Shown here in pieces: positions 23,891-36,795 of a stretch of 64,000 nucleotides of DNA. The stretch covers positions 7,982,813 through 8,046,812 of the forward strand of contig CM028909.1 of assembly GCA_016801845.1 (NCBI GenBank). The letters are read 5' to 3'. A program made the position numbers and the translations under genes. The number at the start of each line of letters is the position of its first letter. Position 1 is the first letter of the stretch. The notes beneath the pieces are model-generated. The model had not been told where the DNA came from and did no database searches. It saw nothing but the letters and a program-made list of their open reading frames with translations. Origin of the DNA: Polydactylus sextarius. Its lineage: Eukaryota; Chordata; Actinopteri; Polynemidae.

Positions 23891-26696
23891 TGCTGGATTT
23901 ACTTTTAGAGCATAGAAGTATACAAAATAAATATATACTTCTCAACTAATTGTCTTTCTCGCTTCCTGCAATAAAAATTTATGAATTAAAAAAAAAAAAA
24001 AAAGACTTTAAATTCATGTTTTTAAACTAACCACATCCACCCTTAAGCACATAAAACAGCCAGAGGTTGTGGTTAAATTGCAAATGTCAAACAGAATGAC
24101 AAGTGACAAAAAGAAAACACAAGGCATAAAAAAGGAGTGTTTGGATGTCACGAAAAGCCAGAGAAGTTTGTCTTAAGCTGTGTGAGACGGCCATGACTGT
24201 CTTAATGGTTATCAGACATGGCAGCTCACCAGAGTTGCTCTGAAAACCTCCAACTGTGCAGCACTAAGCCATAAAAATGCACATGCAGCACAATCCCTTG
24301 GCAAAGTGGGAAACCTGATCCACCTGGGTCAAAGTACCTGCTGATGACGAGTGTCTGTCAGCCCCATGACGGGAGGAATGCAGGGAGAGGGAGGAAAGAG
24401 GAAGAAGAGGAGGGAAAAGTAGAAATGGAAAGAGAGTATTGGTGGGTGTCAAAGGGTGGGGTGGTGGTGGGTGAGCAGGGTAACAAGCTCAAGGCCTCAT
24501 TCTGCCACGGGGGAAAGAAAAGGGAAACTGACCACAAACCAGAGTTGCTGACTTCATTTCCACTGATAATGAATTGTGCACATCCAGTTTTTCTCTTCTA
24601 ATGGCACAAAACTTTACTTTTTTCCAACTCATTGTGTGACTCGACAAAAGACGCAAATGAACAGCAGTGGAACATCCATTAATCTTATGATATATGTGTT
24701 TATTTTCAGAGTGAAAGATCTTGCACAATGTCATTTTTTACTGCTTTTATATGTCTGGCATGCTGCAGAGTGCAGCCTCCCTTGTGCGTGACTGCACTGT
24801 GGCTTCTCTTCCCTCTTCCCCCGGAGACCTGGGCTCTGTCCCTCACTAGCGACCACACTGGAACCTTATCCATCCCTCTGCTCAATGCATCAATAATCTG
24901 CTGTATACACAGGGCCACGGGGCTTTTTTTTAATAAACTGTCATGCGAAACTAATTTACTGTCTATTTGTCCAGTCTGAGAAGGCCTCTAGATTAAGTTT
25001 CCTTTCTGGGGAATTCTCAGCACTGCAGTCTTAGAAGTTAAACTTCACTCCGTCCTCATCATCTTCTTCTTCTTCTTCTTATTTTGTTTTCCTCCCTTCC
25101 AAAACTCTGAAATACGAGGAATCACCCAATGCATAAACATGCACCTACTTCACTCGCAAAGTGGCACCTGATAAGACAGCAACCTCAACGGCTGTTAAGT
25201 AGGTCACTGGCAGGTAGCACTCATGACCCTCGTCAGCTTGCCAAGTCTGATCCTCTGTTCTCACATTCCATTAGCAAAACTGTCTCTTTCCTCTCAAAAC
25301 AATGTGTCATGTCAGTCGAGGTCGACCGGGTTGAGCATCACTCTGCAGCCAGGTGAAGAACAAAAAAAAATGTTCTCCAAAGTTAACATTTAGACCTCGA
25401 GTCACAGCAAAGGAAAGAGAGTTTAGAGAAGAAAAAAATAAAGATGGTCCGGCTTTCCTTCGACTGTGTGGCCGCTTTGGTGTTGACCTCATGGTTTCAT
25501 CTCTCTATCATGAAAGTGGCAGCAACAGAAACGAGACCTTTGAGCTGATGAAAGCTGCCAGCAACCTACAGCTGCACCTTTGCAGATAAAGTGTTAGCAG
25601 GCACCACGAAAAAAAAAAAAAAAGAAAACTACATACTCCACAACATATACAAGAAAAACATCCTAGCGCACACATAAAGTCTCCGTCTCACTCTCACTCA
25701 CACACAAACCCCAAGAATTCAAATACACAGAGGCTACACAAATACAACAGTCCACGACGTACGAGTAAAATGCCCATGAGATATGCAATGAGCTTCACAG
25801 GGCCTGGGGGAATTCTCTTTCCATACCCTCAGCGCATCAATGAAGGTTTCATTTCCTGATTCCTTCATCCCTTCAAATGAGGCGTCGCCTGTCAGTAGAT
25901 CTCTCCTGTTTAAATAGCTCCCATAATTGCCTGTGTTGTGTGCTGGGCAAGGCTGGCGTCCAAAGCAAATATTTCCAAGCGGAAAGGGGTTCTGGCATGG
26001 CCAGGAGAAGTGCTCATGTTATTTGGACTTAAAACATTTTTTAAAAATTCTCTTGAGACGATGGAAAAAAAAAGTCTTAATCAAGTTAAAAGGGCTGCCT
26101 CACTTCTGAAAAATGAGACATGTCTCTGCTCTGTCCCTGCTTTACTCGAGGAGATGAAGGGAGAGGGAAGGTTCAAACGAAGAGAGATTAAGAGATTGGT
26201 TGTGTTTGCGGAGGCCATGTCCACTGGTTTCTCAGATAGCCTTGACTGTATATATAACATTTGGACTTGTGCAGAGCTTTAGAGCCATGTAAACACAGTG
26301 GTTGTCTTACAGAAACTCCAGAACACTTATTTTGGAGTAATGCTCAACTGGTTGAGCAACTTTGGAGGCATTTACTGGCCCAGAGAAACAGCACTACTGC
26401 TGCTGCCTGTCATCAAAGCTTGTCCATGCATCCCTGCGTCTGCTTGGCTTCTGCCTGAATAGGACAGAAGTGTCTCTGTCGTCTAGACAGACCAGAGACA
26501 AGGAGGTGAGTGGACGGACTCTGGCCTCTTTGGGTATGTCATTTACAGGAGTTCAGGAGGCACACACTCTTTAATAAGGCAGCAAATCGGAGCCATGTGC
26601 AGCAACAGGCAACAAAACAGCTGGGGGACTGCGGGGGCCGACCACGCCGCTCTGGTACCAGGCTGGATTCATTGAGTATCAGTGAACGAGTGATAG

Positions 26697-26698
<2 letters not shown>

Positions 26699-26741
<43 letters not shown>
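26699..26741. repeat. (AC)n microsatellite
   Basis: A perfect 43-base AC/GT tract in intron 3, not near an exon. Confidence 0.97.
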
Positions 26742-26742
<1 letters not shown>

Positions 26743-26910
26743 CCAGATTCAATTAAACAAGATCCTCTCCTATTTTAAACTGGATTACAGGATTTCCTCT
26801 CTTCTCTCTGTTGCTTCTAGAGTTCAATGACAATGCATTTGTTCAGCCACTTGTCTGAACATTGACCACAGCAAAGGACTTTAAACCCAGCTCGAAAAGA
26901 GCAACAGCCT

Positions 26911-26933
26911 GAGAGAGAGAGAGAGAGAGAGAG
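26911..26933. repeat. (GA)n microsatellite
   Basis: A perfect 23-base GA tract in intron 3. Confidence 0.95.
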
Positions 26934-29900
26934 CACCGACCGACACCAAAACTGGGTTTGTGTTAACAGACCTGCAGCCTGTCAACTCAGCTTGTATAAA
27001 TTGATATGTTGCAAGATATCCTGAACTTTCATCTGCAGAACATGTGCCGCCTTAAATCATGTGCGCAAAGTGTAAGCGACTATTTTAGGCTGAGAGCTGA
27101 TACATTAATACACTTACAGTATTTAGCTTTGAACAATTTATTAGTTCCAGTGCTTCCTGTCTGCCTGAACCACTGTGTCTAATACAGTTAACTGATTCAC
27201 ATCTGTTAAGCAAACGTGAATAAAATCTCTGTTTACTGTAGAATTTCACTCCTAAATCAGCGGTGAGGTTTGATTTTTATGCTGTTACATAAACAAAGCT
27301 AATACAGCTTTGATTGAACTCAGACTTTTTCGACTTCAGGCCTGTCTCCCAGGTAACCACTTGGTAAATAAGCACAGCCTCAGACTCCTCGTCCAATCTC
27401 TCACCAAGTTCTTTCCTAAATGAAAAACTATGAGCTAAGATCATGCTAAAGGGTATTTCTCTGTTCCTCCAAAACAAGTCTGGAAGTATTTTAAAAACAA
27501 AACCCCAGGATAAGTGTTTGGGTGGACAGCCTTATACCAAGAAGACAAGAGGCCCTGTGCTGACGTCTGACGGCTCCGAGTCTGCTGCATGCTTACATCC
27601 CTAAACCCAATCTCAGGCTTGAGTTTCCCCCAAAGCACTGCCAGTGGGCTCAGCTGGAATTGTTCATTTCATGGTGCATGGGACTGAACAATCCCGAGAG
27701 AAGAGAGTGTGTGTGTGTGTTGATCGCGATCTGCTTGTCAGGAATCGGCTAATGCACCAATTTCCAACCCGTCCCTAAACTCATCACTCCAGCACCTTTT
27801 CCTCTGAACTGTGGCGAGACTTTCGTGTCCAAACCCAATCTGTGCATGTCCCAACAAAACCAAGGTGACTGCTTGCTGAGGGAAGAGCAGTGCAAAGTAT
27901 TTGCATTAACAGGGAAGTGAGGGGGGTTAATGTTAAGCCCCTGCAATGTCTTTACAATCCAAAGCCCTGTGGGTATAAAGGGAGAGGAGTTACTTGGATC
28001 ATCATTGCCCTGACTAAACCCACAGATTGATGTTTGAGTTGGTAGTGGAAGTCACTTGTACTAGGACAAGAAGAAAATATTTTTTGCTGCAGTGAGAAGC
28101 ATAGAGGTTAACATCGTTGCCTTGGAAAAGTGGCCAACACAGTTAAAAGGAATGCATTTAAAGAGCTGCAGCAAATCAGCGTGACACTCTTTGATGACTA
28201 CTTTTTCCCATCAGAACCTGGTCAATAATACATCAGTCTGAAACCTTCCGTTTGATTAGCCAACCTTGCAACATGACCCCAAAGGACTACAAGAGCGGGG
28301 ATATGGGCTTCGCCAGGCAACGACTCACAGACTTTATGATGGATGATACAAGGCTTTTCTGTCAAACACTCGTTCTCAGGGACGTTCTCAATGTGACTGG
28401 AAAAAATGTCACTATGCAATTATAGCCATTAGTAAAATACTAAACAGTGTTAAGTGACGTGACTTTTTATTCAAAACCTCATTTCAAATGTGTAATGACA
28501 TTGCTTTTGTGTTATAGATCATACTACATCTTTGTAGAAGGTTAAAGTAAAAGGGCATTCATTTCCCTATAAATTGCACAGGGAATTGAGCTCTACTGAA
28601 TCAATACAAACCAAATCAGTGTTGGTCAATAGAAATCAAAGGAACATGCTTTGTTAAGCTGCATGTGTGTGTGGAGCATGTAGTCTCAAATCAACTCTGT
28701 GGCTACAGGGAGCAACATGTGATGAATGAACGATATAAGATAAGTAAACAATGCAATGACAAAAGATCATCTTTTTAGAATGTGGTGAGTCTCTGTGGCA
28801 CATCTGTAATGTTCATATAAAGTCTGCTTTTGTTTCTTCCAGAGACTCATATGCATGTGATTGTGGCATTTCCACTTTATGGGAGCATAAGAAATATCTT
28901 TATTTGTGTCTCTCAGCTCCACATAGAAGTGAAAGGCTGTGATTTGTGGTTATAAGGACAGGCAGTATTTGTGCAGATGCTTATGATATTAAGCTACTTG
29001 AGCTTGAGTTCAACGAACTAGCAACGATAAGAGGGTATTTGGGTTTCTGTCGGACCTCAACCAAAACACATAGGTCATAAATGTGGGGACGGTGGTGCTA
29101 CAGTGGGGAACTAATAGCCTTCCTGCATCTGGTTTTCATTGTAAAGAGGATGTGTGTTTTGGATTAAATTGACATTGATTCCTCTGTTTTTCCTAAGACT
29201 CGAAAAACCCTTTTACAGCCTTACTATGAAAGAGGTGTTGTGATTAAATACCATTCCTCTTTTACCTCGGCGAGACAATAGTAATGACAGTTACAAAAGA
29301 TGTAATCAAGTTCTTATATGCTTCACTTCGTCCCCTCGGTGTGAGTTTTGAAAAGGTACAATAGCTCCCTCTGAGGTAAATTATACAGTGAGTGACATCT
29401 CACTCCGCTCAGACAGGAGCAGTGTGCTGTGATATTGCATTGCTTCCACCTTGCTGACTTCCTGACATCGTTGTAGGGTTTAGGGCAGACAGGAGAGACC
29501 TCAGAAACCAGAGCCTCCCTGGTGAGATGCACAAGGCAGCGTTCTGCTTCACGCTCTGCCGCCTCCTGCCACCGCCCAGTGTCATTATGCTGCCAACACA
29601 TCCAATTACACGGAGCCGTGTGGCACGTGCGACAGCAGGCAAACAAAGAAGATATCGGCGGGAATGAATGTGCATTCGTCTAACTTGTGTCCCCATGAGA
29701 TGACAATCACCCACACAGGTGCCTACCAGCCAAAAAAAAAAAACCTCATCGGTTTGAGAGCAGGATGTTACGTTACAATGCTGGGAATCTGTACTGTAAT
29801 GTTACCACAAAAAACAGGGCAAATAAAATAAAGTAACTGAACCTTGGTGGAAAGAGAAACACCTCAAAGATCTCAGACTCTAAACTCAGTGTGAACTTTT

Positions 29901-31725
29901 GAGGATCAGGTGAATGTCTCCTCTTCTGCAGCCTCGGGCACATCTGGTCTATAAGGGCTCCAAGGGTTTGACCTTGTCTGGGAACCAGCCACTTACGTTC
30001 TCTTCTCCAGGACCGAGGGGAATAATCTCTCCTCAGGGGCCAAAAAAGGAGCTTAAACCTGGAAGAGGAAGCTGGGGCCTTAACATGAAACCTCGGCTCA
30101 ACCTCTTCTCTCTTTCTGCTCTTGTGTTTGTGCAAAGGATTATTCCCTCAGCTGAGCAGAACAGCGGCTTTAGAATTGAGTTAAATTCTCAAGAAAATGA
30201 AGTCTTTAGGGTCTTTTCATGTCTCAGGGAAATAGTTAGATTTACACTTGACAGCTGCATTAATATACACATGCCATTCAGTGTGTCAAAGTGTCCCATC
30301 TGCTGTGCTGAGATTAAAAAAAAAACATGAAATAATTTAATAATATTGATCGTTTCAAAGGAATAAAAGAGAGTTTCTGAGGCACATCTTTGCCATCTTG
30401 AATACAGGTCATTTGCAAGATAAATAAAATGCAGCAGTAGAAGATAAAACCCTGCGTGTTTGATCATGTGTGTTTCACTATGATAAATGATATCAAAGAG
30501 ATCGATGGATGCAACTCTGTTTGATGCAACAGCAGCAGCCAAACAACCATATATTGCGATTACACACCTGCACGCAAGTCAGGAGCTGATCCACGGTAAA
30601 GCAAATGATCCACGCACAACTGAACGCTGTTGCTAAATGGCTTGGAAAATAGCCCTGCTTTTACTACTGATACAAGAACAGGAGCGAAGAGTGAAGAAAA
30701 GAGGAGAAGAGACAAGCATGAGTGGAGGAAAGAAGCAGGGGCACGGTCAAGTCAGAACAAGCTTATTATTGATATAAAGATGTGAGTGTTTTCCATTCCA
30801 GTGTACTTAAATCCCACCATTACATGCACTTCATCAAGTAAATGTAGGATTGATATGAGTGTGTTGCCTTGTATGCCCACATATGAAAGGCCCCTTCACA
30901 AAGAATCATTGTTAAGTGCTGACAAGTTTTTCTGTCATCACTTCACCTGAATGTGAAATCCGCTGTAGCGAGCAGCCTCGTACTTTCCTCTACAACAACC
31001 TTGCAGCAGCTACCAGGGGTCGCTGGCTTTCATTATCAAGTGAAATGCATCATGCTGGGGCTCTAACCAAGAGGGAGACGACTCCTGAGGAGCAGCAGGG
31101 TCTGACTTGGGGGGTTTCATAAGAAAACAAAAGGAATGTAAGGTGGGTGGATGGGGGAGAAGGAGCAAGACGGAAAGACAGAAAAGGGTGGTGGGGGTGG
31201 GGGTGGATAATGTCTATGTATAGCAGCTCCCAGCAGCAGGAAGAGCGGCGTTTTTTCCCTTCATTTCGTAACCTTTTAAGTGTAATATGTTCTCTGTGAG
31301 GCTAATATGAATGGCACACTGGTGAAATATTAAACCATGGGAAAGTACGGTCGACTGATGGCTCACTTGAAGCTCCCAGCGCAGGGTCAAGCTCTTCATA
31401 AATTCACTCCTTTTCTTCAGACGTATTACAAAAAAAAAGGTTCTCCTTTTTCCCTTTTTACAAAAACACATTTAGAATACCTGCTATGTGAAAGGAGGAA
31501 ATGGCTAATATGTGATGCAGCCGTCTAATAAGAGCTCAATTCAGCCCTGAAATATATATTACAACATAACCCATGTGGCTGCATAAATTCTTCTCTCCCA
31601 TGTTTAATGGCACATCATGGATGGTTTTGAATTTTGACACATGCAATTTAACATATACGTTTAACCAAACAAAAACCCTTTTTAAAACTCTTTCCTCCAT
31701 AATTAACATGACTGCAGAAAAAATA

Positions 31726-31769
31726 GGGGGGGTAAGGAGGGGGGGTGGGGAGGAGGGGTGGCGGGGGGG
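31726..31769 (+). repeat. G-run tract, potential G-quadruplex
   Basis: Within 44 bases there are five runs of four or more G (two runs of seven, then two of four, then one of seven) with short loops. It lies about 90 bases inside intron 3 from the exon 3 donor. G is on the plus (template) strand, so the pre-mRNA carries the C-rich complement. Confidence 0.85.
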
Positions 31770-31859
31770 TCCTCTATTGACTGGTCTTCAGTCTGAAATT
31801 TGTCCCCAGTGGTAGCCTTTGGCAGACACAAAAGGACAATTTGTTCGGTACACACTTAC

Positions 31860-31985
31860 CCAGACAATTGTGCCCGTCATGTGCCAAGCGGAAGCCATCA
31901 TAGCATGTGCATCTGTAATTTCCTGGGATGTTCATGCATTCATGGACACAGCCGCCGTTGTACTCGGTTGCACATTCGTCAACAT
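31860..31985 (-). CDS. scube3: scube3 exon 3, calcium-binding EGF-like module 2
   Basis: It encodes DVDECATEYNGGCVHEC ... LAHDGHNCLG, with six cysteines, a calcium-binding start and CMNIPGNYRC (hydroxylation-type motif). CVHEC-NIPGNYRCTC and LAHDGHNCL are invariant across SCUBE proteins; TCYDGF is the SCUBE3 form (SCUBE1 has TCFDGF). The acceptor is CTCTGCAG|ATGTT and the donor CTGG|GTAAGT, a strong site. Length is 126 bases, phase 1/1. Confidence 0.94.
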
Positions 31986-32079
31986 CTGCAGAGAGATGAT
32001 TGACAAAGATGTGAGCAGGTATTTCTGAATCTGAAACAATCAAGATCCAGTTAAGGTGTAGGTGTAGCAGCTTTAAAAG

Positions 32080-32320
32080 TATAGTGTGACATTATGGAAA
32101 ATCAATGCGTATACTTTTTTTGAAGAGAGTTAAAATGAGGACTCAGACATTCTTGTGTGTATTTTAAATATGAAGCTACCACCAGCATTTGATTAGCTTA
32201 GTTTAGTATTAAGATTGGATATGTTGTGTGTTTAATCCATACAACACAAAAACCAAAGTGTAAAAACAAGATGTTGTAGTTTGTGTTAATTACAGAGATT
32301 TAGAGATCCACATAGGTGCA
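32080..32320. repeat. family A foldback repeat, short-loop copy
   Basis: The plus-strand arm runs from ATAGTGTGACATTATGGAAA through AATATGAAGCTACCACCAGC and GATTAGCTTAG to AACCAAAGTGTAAAAACAAG. A short inverse arm follows directly (GTTAATTACAGAGATTTAGAG, the inverse of the CTCTAAAGTTCACTAATTAAC seen at 47.98 kb). This fits a non-autonomous foldback element familiar in percomorph fish; superfamily unknown. Confidence 0.6.
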
Positions 32321-32619
32321 TTTTAGTTTAGTCTCGATTCCAAAAGCTACATTAACCAGATGTTTACTCGAGCCTCTTATTTACCAAACAGTCTTGAGAG
32401 TAGTACACTCTTTCTCATCTCTAAGCAAATATGGGCATTTCCCAAAATGTGAAACTATTCCATTACATTCTGATTTTTCTTTTATTATAATCATTGAGAA
32501 AGTAAATGATCTGTCTCTGTTGCTATAACAGCATGAAGAAAACAAGGATGGGACAACCACTGTGGTGATTAGTAGATTCACCTGTTACTGATGTAACTTG
32601 GCTTTATGCCAGAGCTGCA

Positions 32620-32800
32620 CTGATATTGTTTTGTTTTTAAAGCCTAATACTGAAAGCCAAGATTTTATGCCATATTTAATATCCTAACATTGGAGCAGTT
32701 TCATGCCAAGACATTGCTTTTTCCTTTTGGAATTTTATTGCTGGCAGAATGTAAAAGCATCTGAAACTGCACTTTGTCTAATATGGGCAACTTTTTTACC
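32620..32800 (+). repeat. family B interspersed repeat
   Basis: It shares TTTTGTTTTTAAAGCCTA, ATCCTAACATTGGAGCAG, TTTCATGCCAA and CATCTGAAACTGCACT, in the same order and orientation, with 49020-49160 (TTTTGTTTTTGAAGCCTA, ATCCTAATATTTGACCAG, TTTTATGCCAA, CATCTGAAACAGCACT). These are two diverged copies of one repeat, both beside family A arms. Confidence 0.6.
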
Positions 32801-34641
32801 ATGAAGTGGTGAAATACAGTATAATAATATAATAATAATTATACAAAACACATTCCTGGACAATGAAAGGTAAAAAAAAAAAAAATAAAGTTGGTTGGAC
32901 TAAAAAACGACTTTATGATTTGTACGTCACAGTAAAAGAATTCCCATTAAATTAGCACTGACATTATTGACATTTACTGACATTACAGACTGACTGGCAG
33001 CCAATACATCAGCCATCAGACAGATGAATCAATCTAACCCTAAAGTTCATCAGTCCTTGTCGCTAAAACTGAAGAAATGTGACAAATAATTGAGGGAGCA
33101 GAGGGAGGAAGATAAAGAGAGACTGCAGATTGGTTTGACAGCCTGAGTGGAGTTGTCTGTTGTGGTTATGATGATGGTTGAGGGGCCCATACTGTGGAGA
33201 CCTAGACAAGGTAGGCTGAGAACACAACGCACTTCCACTCAGCACTTACTGGCCCATTTAGGGCCGATGATCCCGGTTGTTCAGCTCCTTTCTGAGGCTG
33301 CTTCACAGAGGCTTAATAAGACTTGACAGCAGAGGGATGGGATGGCAACAAAGAAACACTCTGCTGCTCCCTGCCTCACCGCTTCCCACACATCTCTGTC
33401 ATTCCCCGATTGTGGTGCACAATCACCCATCACTTTCCTACTCTGCTCTAAACCTGAAACGCCCACCACATATTAATGCAGGCATGATTCTCCAGTAGCT
33501 CTGGATTTGTTTTTATTCACTGCCTGTCATTTCTGTCCTGCTCAGACAGTGTTTCGGATTTTATGAGATTTATAATATTTTCCCAAATCATAAAAAACAC
33601 CTGAACAGTGGAAGACAAATCAACATAGCCTCATTTGATGATAACATCATGTTTCAACTCATTCACAAAAACCATGGCAACAGCTACTGAACAAAGCCTC
33701 TAGATCAATCATCAGCTTAAAAATTGTAATCTGAATCACAGTCTGTAAAGACATGAGCTCTACACAACTTGAAACATGAGGACGTTTTCTTTTCTCCATT
33801 GTCTTTACACTTCCTGCTGCCCTGCTGACACAGATCCTCATCTGCTCCTCAAATCTTATCACCAGTAACTTAAACACTTGTATTCCTTTCTTCTTTTTTT
33901 TCAGTGTTGCGTTTGATTTGTTTTAACGGCCTTGCGGAGCCATCAGCTAACCTTTAGTTCAATGGAAACTCAACATTGCATATATTTTTACAATAGAATC
34001 AATAAAGCAAACTTTTTATAACCTACAGGCAGAAGGCCATGAAAAACACACGGTCAAGTAAATGAAAGAATAATAATACTAAAGCAAAAATGACATTGAG
34101 AAATATGGATTTGTAATAATACTAATAAAAAATTGTGGGATATGATGATTGGGAGGCTTTGGGCACTTTGAAAGAGGCTAGAAAAACAGACTAGTGTCTG
34201 ACAGTCTACGAGGCCTGCCTCTGGCTGTGGAAATATCCCTGACTGCTTGGCTGGGCCTCTGACTGCCGCTTCAGCTGCTATCTTAATTCTCTCCCCTAAC
34301 ATGTGCAGGAAATTTACTGCTTCATTTCATCTTGTCACATAGGAACACTCTGCACCTGGCCTTCCCCATTCTCTGTCCGCCGCTCGCTCCCTCATCTCTC
34401 CACCCTCTTCAGGAGAGTCTTAAAGCTAATGAGTTATGTTGAGTGAGACAGAAGCTCTTATCAAGCCTGTCACTGGCCCAGGGGCTTACATTTAAAGATT
34501 TATGGCAAATCAACATGAGCAATGTGGCTCTTACTTCAGTGTACTGTAAAAATCTCTGCCTGTGCTCCCATAGAAGGGAGAAGAAGTTTGTGCCTCCAAC
34601 CACAGGTGAAAATGAACACTTTAATCCGGTCAGACTTTTAC

Positions 34642-34764
34642 CTCCACACTGTTTGCCATCTCCTTTATAGCCTGACTTGCAGATACATTTGTATGACTTC
34701 AGGGTGTTCAGGCAGATGGCATCCATGCTGCAGTTGTCAAGCGCCTCTGCACACTCGTCCACAT
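34642..34764 (-). CDS. scube3: scube3 exon 2, calcium-binding EGF-like module 1
   Basis: It encodes DVDECAEALDNCSMDAIC ... GYKGDGKQCG, the N-terminal EGF-like module with six cysteines, a calcium-binding start and CLNTLKSYKC (hydroxylation-type motif). DAIC-NT-KSYKC and CKSGY-GDGK match SCUBE proteins; CICKSGY is the SCUBE3 form. The first residue D is made from the G ending exon 1 plus AT here. The acceptor is TTTCCAG|ATGTG and the donor GTGGAG|GTAAAA. Length is 123 bases, phase 1/1. Confidence 0.94.
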
Positions 34765-35269
34765 CTGGAAATGAGGAAGGAGAGAGTGGAGGGAGAAGTT
34801 AGTTCATGGAGCTGAAACTTTCTTGATGCTGGTGTCACGTTTATACCACAAATAATAAACTGAACATCAAACACCGTGTAATTGACTCCAAGTCAAACAC
34901 CGAAAACAAAGACAAACAAAGTGACAGAGGAGAAAATTATAAATGAACATGAATCATATTGCAATGATTGTAAGGCTAAATTAGGTTATTTTGATACAAT
35001 TAAAAAAATGTTTGGTTCAAATATAAATACCTGCTTATTGATTGTAACGCAGTGACCTTTAACTGATCAACTATCAGCTGAGGAATAAACCCTTTCTCTC
35101 TGTCCCTTTATCTTATCATCTCTTATCTCTGTTTCACTTTTGATAATCAGCCTTCAACTAAAGCCAATGGAAATATCTGGGCAAAACATAGTGGACAATT
35201 TTCAATTTTTGATAGTGGCACAACAAAAAAAATGTTATTCTTGGTATGTTACCACATGAAAGGCAGTAG

Positions 35270-35345
35270 GGTTAATCCCCTAGATATCATGAATGTCTGT
35301 ACAAAATGCTATGGTATTATAATTCATCAGAAATCTGGAGACAAC
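35270..35345 (+). repeat. family C fragment
   Basis: ATCATGAATGTCTGTACAAAAT and the following CAGAAATCTGGAGACA resemble the end of the fish repeat seen at 23520-23890 (usual form CATGAATGTCTGTACCAAAT ... GTTGAGATATTTCAG). A short, decayed piece. Confidence 0.45.
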
Positions 35346-36795
35346 CTTACACACAAACACCATCATCCATAAAGCCTTGTTGTTAGCGTTGCTAAAACTC
35401 TAACCAATAAAACTGAAAAAAGTGTTTTCACCAGCAGCATCCATTGGGTGAGTTTCAGCTTTCAAAATGTAATATGCTTTAAAACTTCAATCAAAGCCAG
35501 TAATGCTTGAAACTAAATACCTGATAGGTTTAGTGATAAAATGTCTCGGTTTAAAAAACGTAACAGTTATGTGACTGCTGGATTGAGTTTGCATTATGTA
35601 GGAGATGATGTGAAAAGATAATAATGGAAATGGATTTAACGAGAAGTATGATCAGGTTTGCTTCTTGGAGCCCCTAATCCCACCAAATCCCAGTTAACTA
35701 GCCCAGGTGTTTGGGATTACCCCCCTACACAGGGGAAGGGCAGCTTAACAAGGTTTACATAGCTTCCAGTATCCACTCTTATCACAAACCCTCTGCAGGA
35801 GCCGGCTGATCCCACTGGGAAATGACCTGCAACCTAAACCCCTGAGCTTAGCATATTGCTTATATGTGCCTGTTCCTGAAGGACATGAAGTCTGCTGTGG
35901 AAACGAGGACAATGAGAGTGCTGCATTCACAAAAATTCTGTGGAAACAAAACTGGATCTTATACACACATTTCAAACAGGGGAAACATCACAGTGGTAGT
36001 TTATTAGTACTGGTATTAATCCAGGAAGAACACAACACTGCAAGGTCAAACTTTAGCTCAGAGCTCATAGTCAGCCTGCTATGATGCAAGTTTTACTAAA
36101 AAGTTCGAAGATGTTCCACTGATACTTGATTACAAGGTTAGAGGCAGTAAAACTGACAGGTAATAAAGCAAAGCCAATGATGCTTAGACACAGAGGTGCT
36201 TTGAGCTGAAGTGAAATTTGAGCTGGAAGTTGAGCCTCAGAAGAAACAAAAACTCACTCACAACTAAAACGTTATTCATTTTAGTTAAATAAAATATTAA
36301 AGCACTAACTCTAGCACTGATGATTAACTAGTATTTGTGTTTTTACATCTTTTACCAAACACAATTTCCCAGCTTAACAAAGAGAGGAGGATGTGAATAA
36401 GGAAGCCACAGCGGGTTCAAACCTGACAGAAAGAGCTGACAACTACATGGATGTTTTATAAGAACTAGACAACACACTCAAAGATTGTGCCCACTCAGTT
36501 GAATGAAAACTGCTTGCCAAGCACATGAGCCACAGTGTTACTGACATGTCATTTATAATGGTTGTCTATGGTGAAGATGTTTTTCTTTTTTTTTGGTGCA
36601 ATACCATAAGTGACCATTGTGACAAACTGGCAGAAAGGTTCAGCAGCAGCACCACATCTAACTTAACAGCTAAAAAGTTGGAAATACAACATAAGATGGT
36701 TAATATAGATGTGTCGGTGCATTTGAGAAAACGCCACCATCTTAGTTTAGCATGGTGTCATGCTTACATTTGCTTTTGTTAGCAAATGTAACGAA

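Larger units (their letters stand above)
23255..31859 (-). other. scube3: scube3 intron 3 (8.6 kb)
   Basis: The intron between the EGF2 and EGF3 exons. It contains a decayed copy of a common fish repeat (about 23520-23890), a CTT run (about 25060-25080), a CA repeat (26699-26741), a GA repeat (26911-26933) and a strong G-run tract close to the EGF2 donor (31726-31769). Longer open frames near 29.8-30.3 kb occur on both strands at once and have no domain signature. Confidence 0.75.
31986..34641 (-). other. scube3: scube3 intron 2 (2.7 kb)
   Basis: The intron between the EGF1 and EGF2 exons. It contains a foldback repeat (family A, about 32080-32320) and, just beyond it, a second repeat (family B, about 32620-32800), both with relatives at 48-49 kb. 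Nothing coding is seen. Confidence 0.75.

Noticed and set aside
29773..30330. Overlapping 120- and 138-codon frames on opposite strands
   Set aside because: Both strands open over the same stretch with no domain signature points to base composition, not coding.
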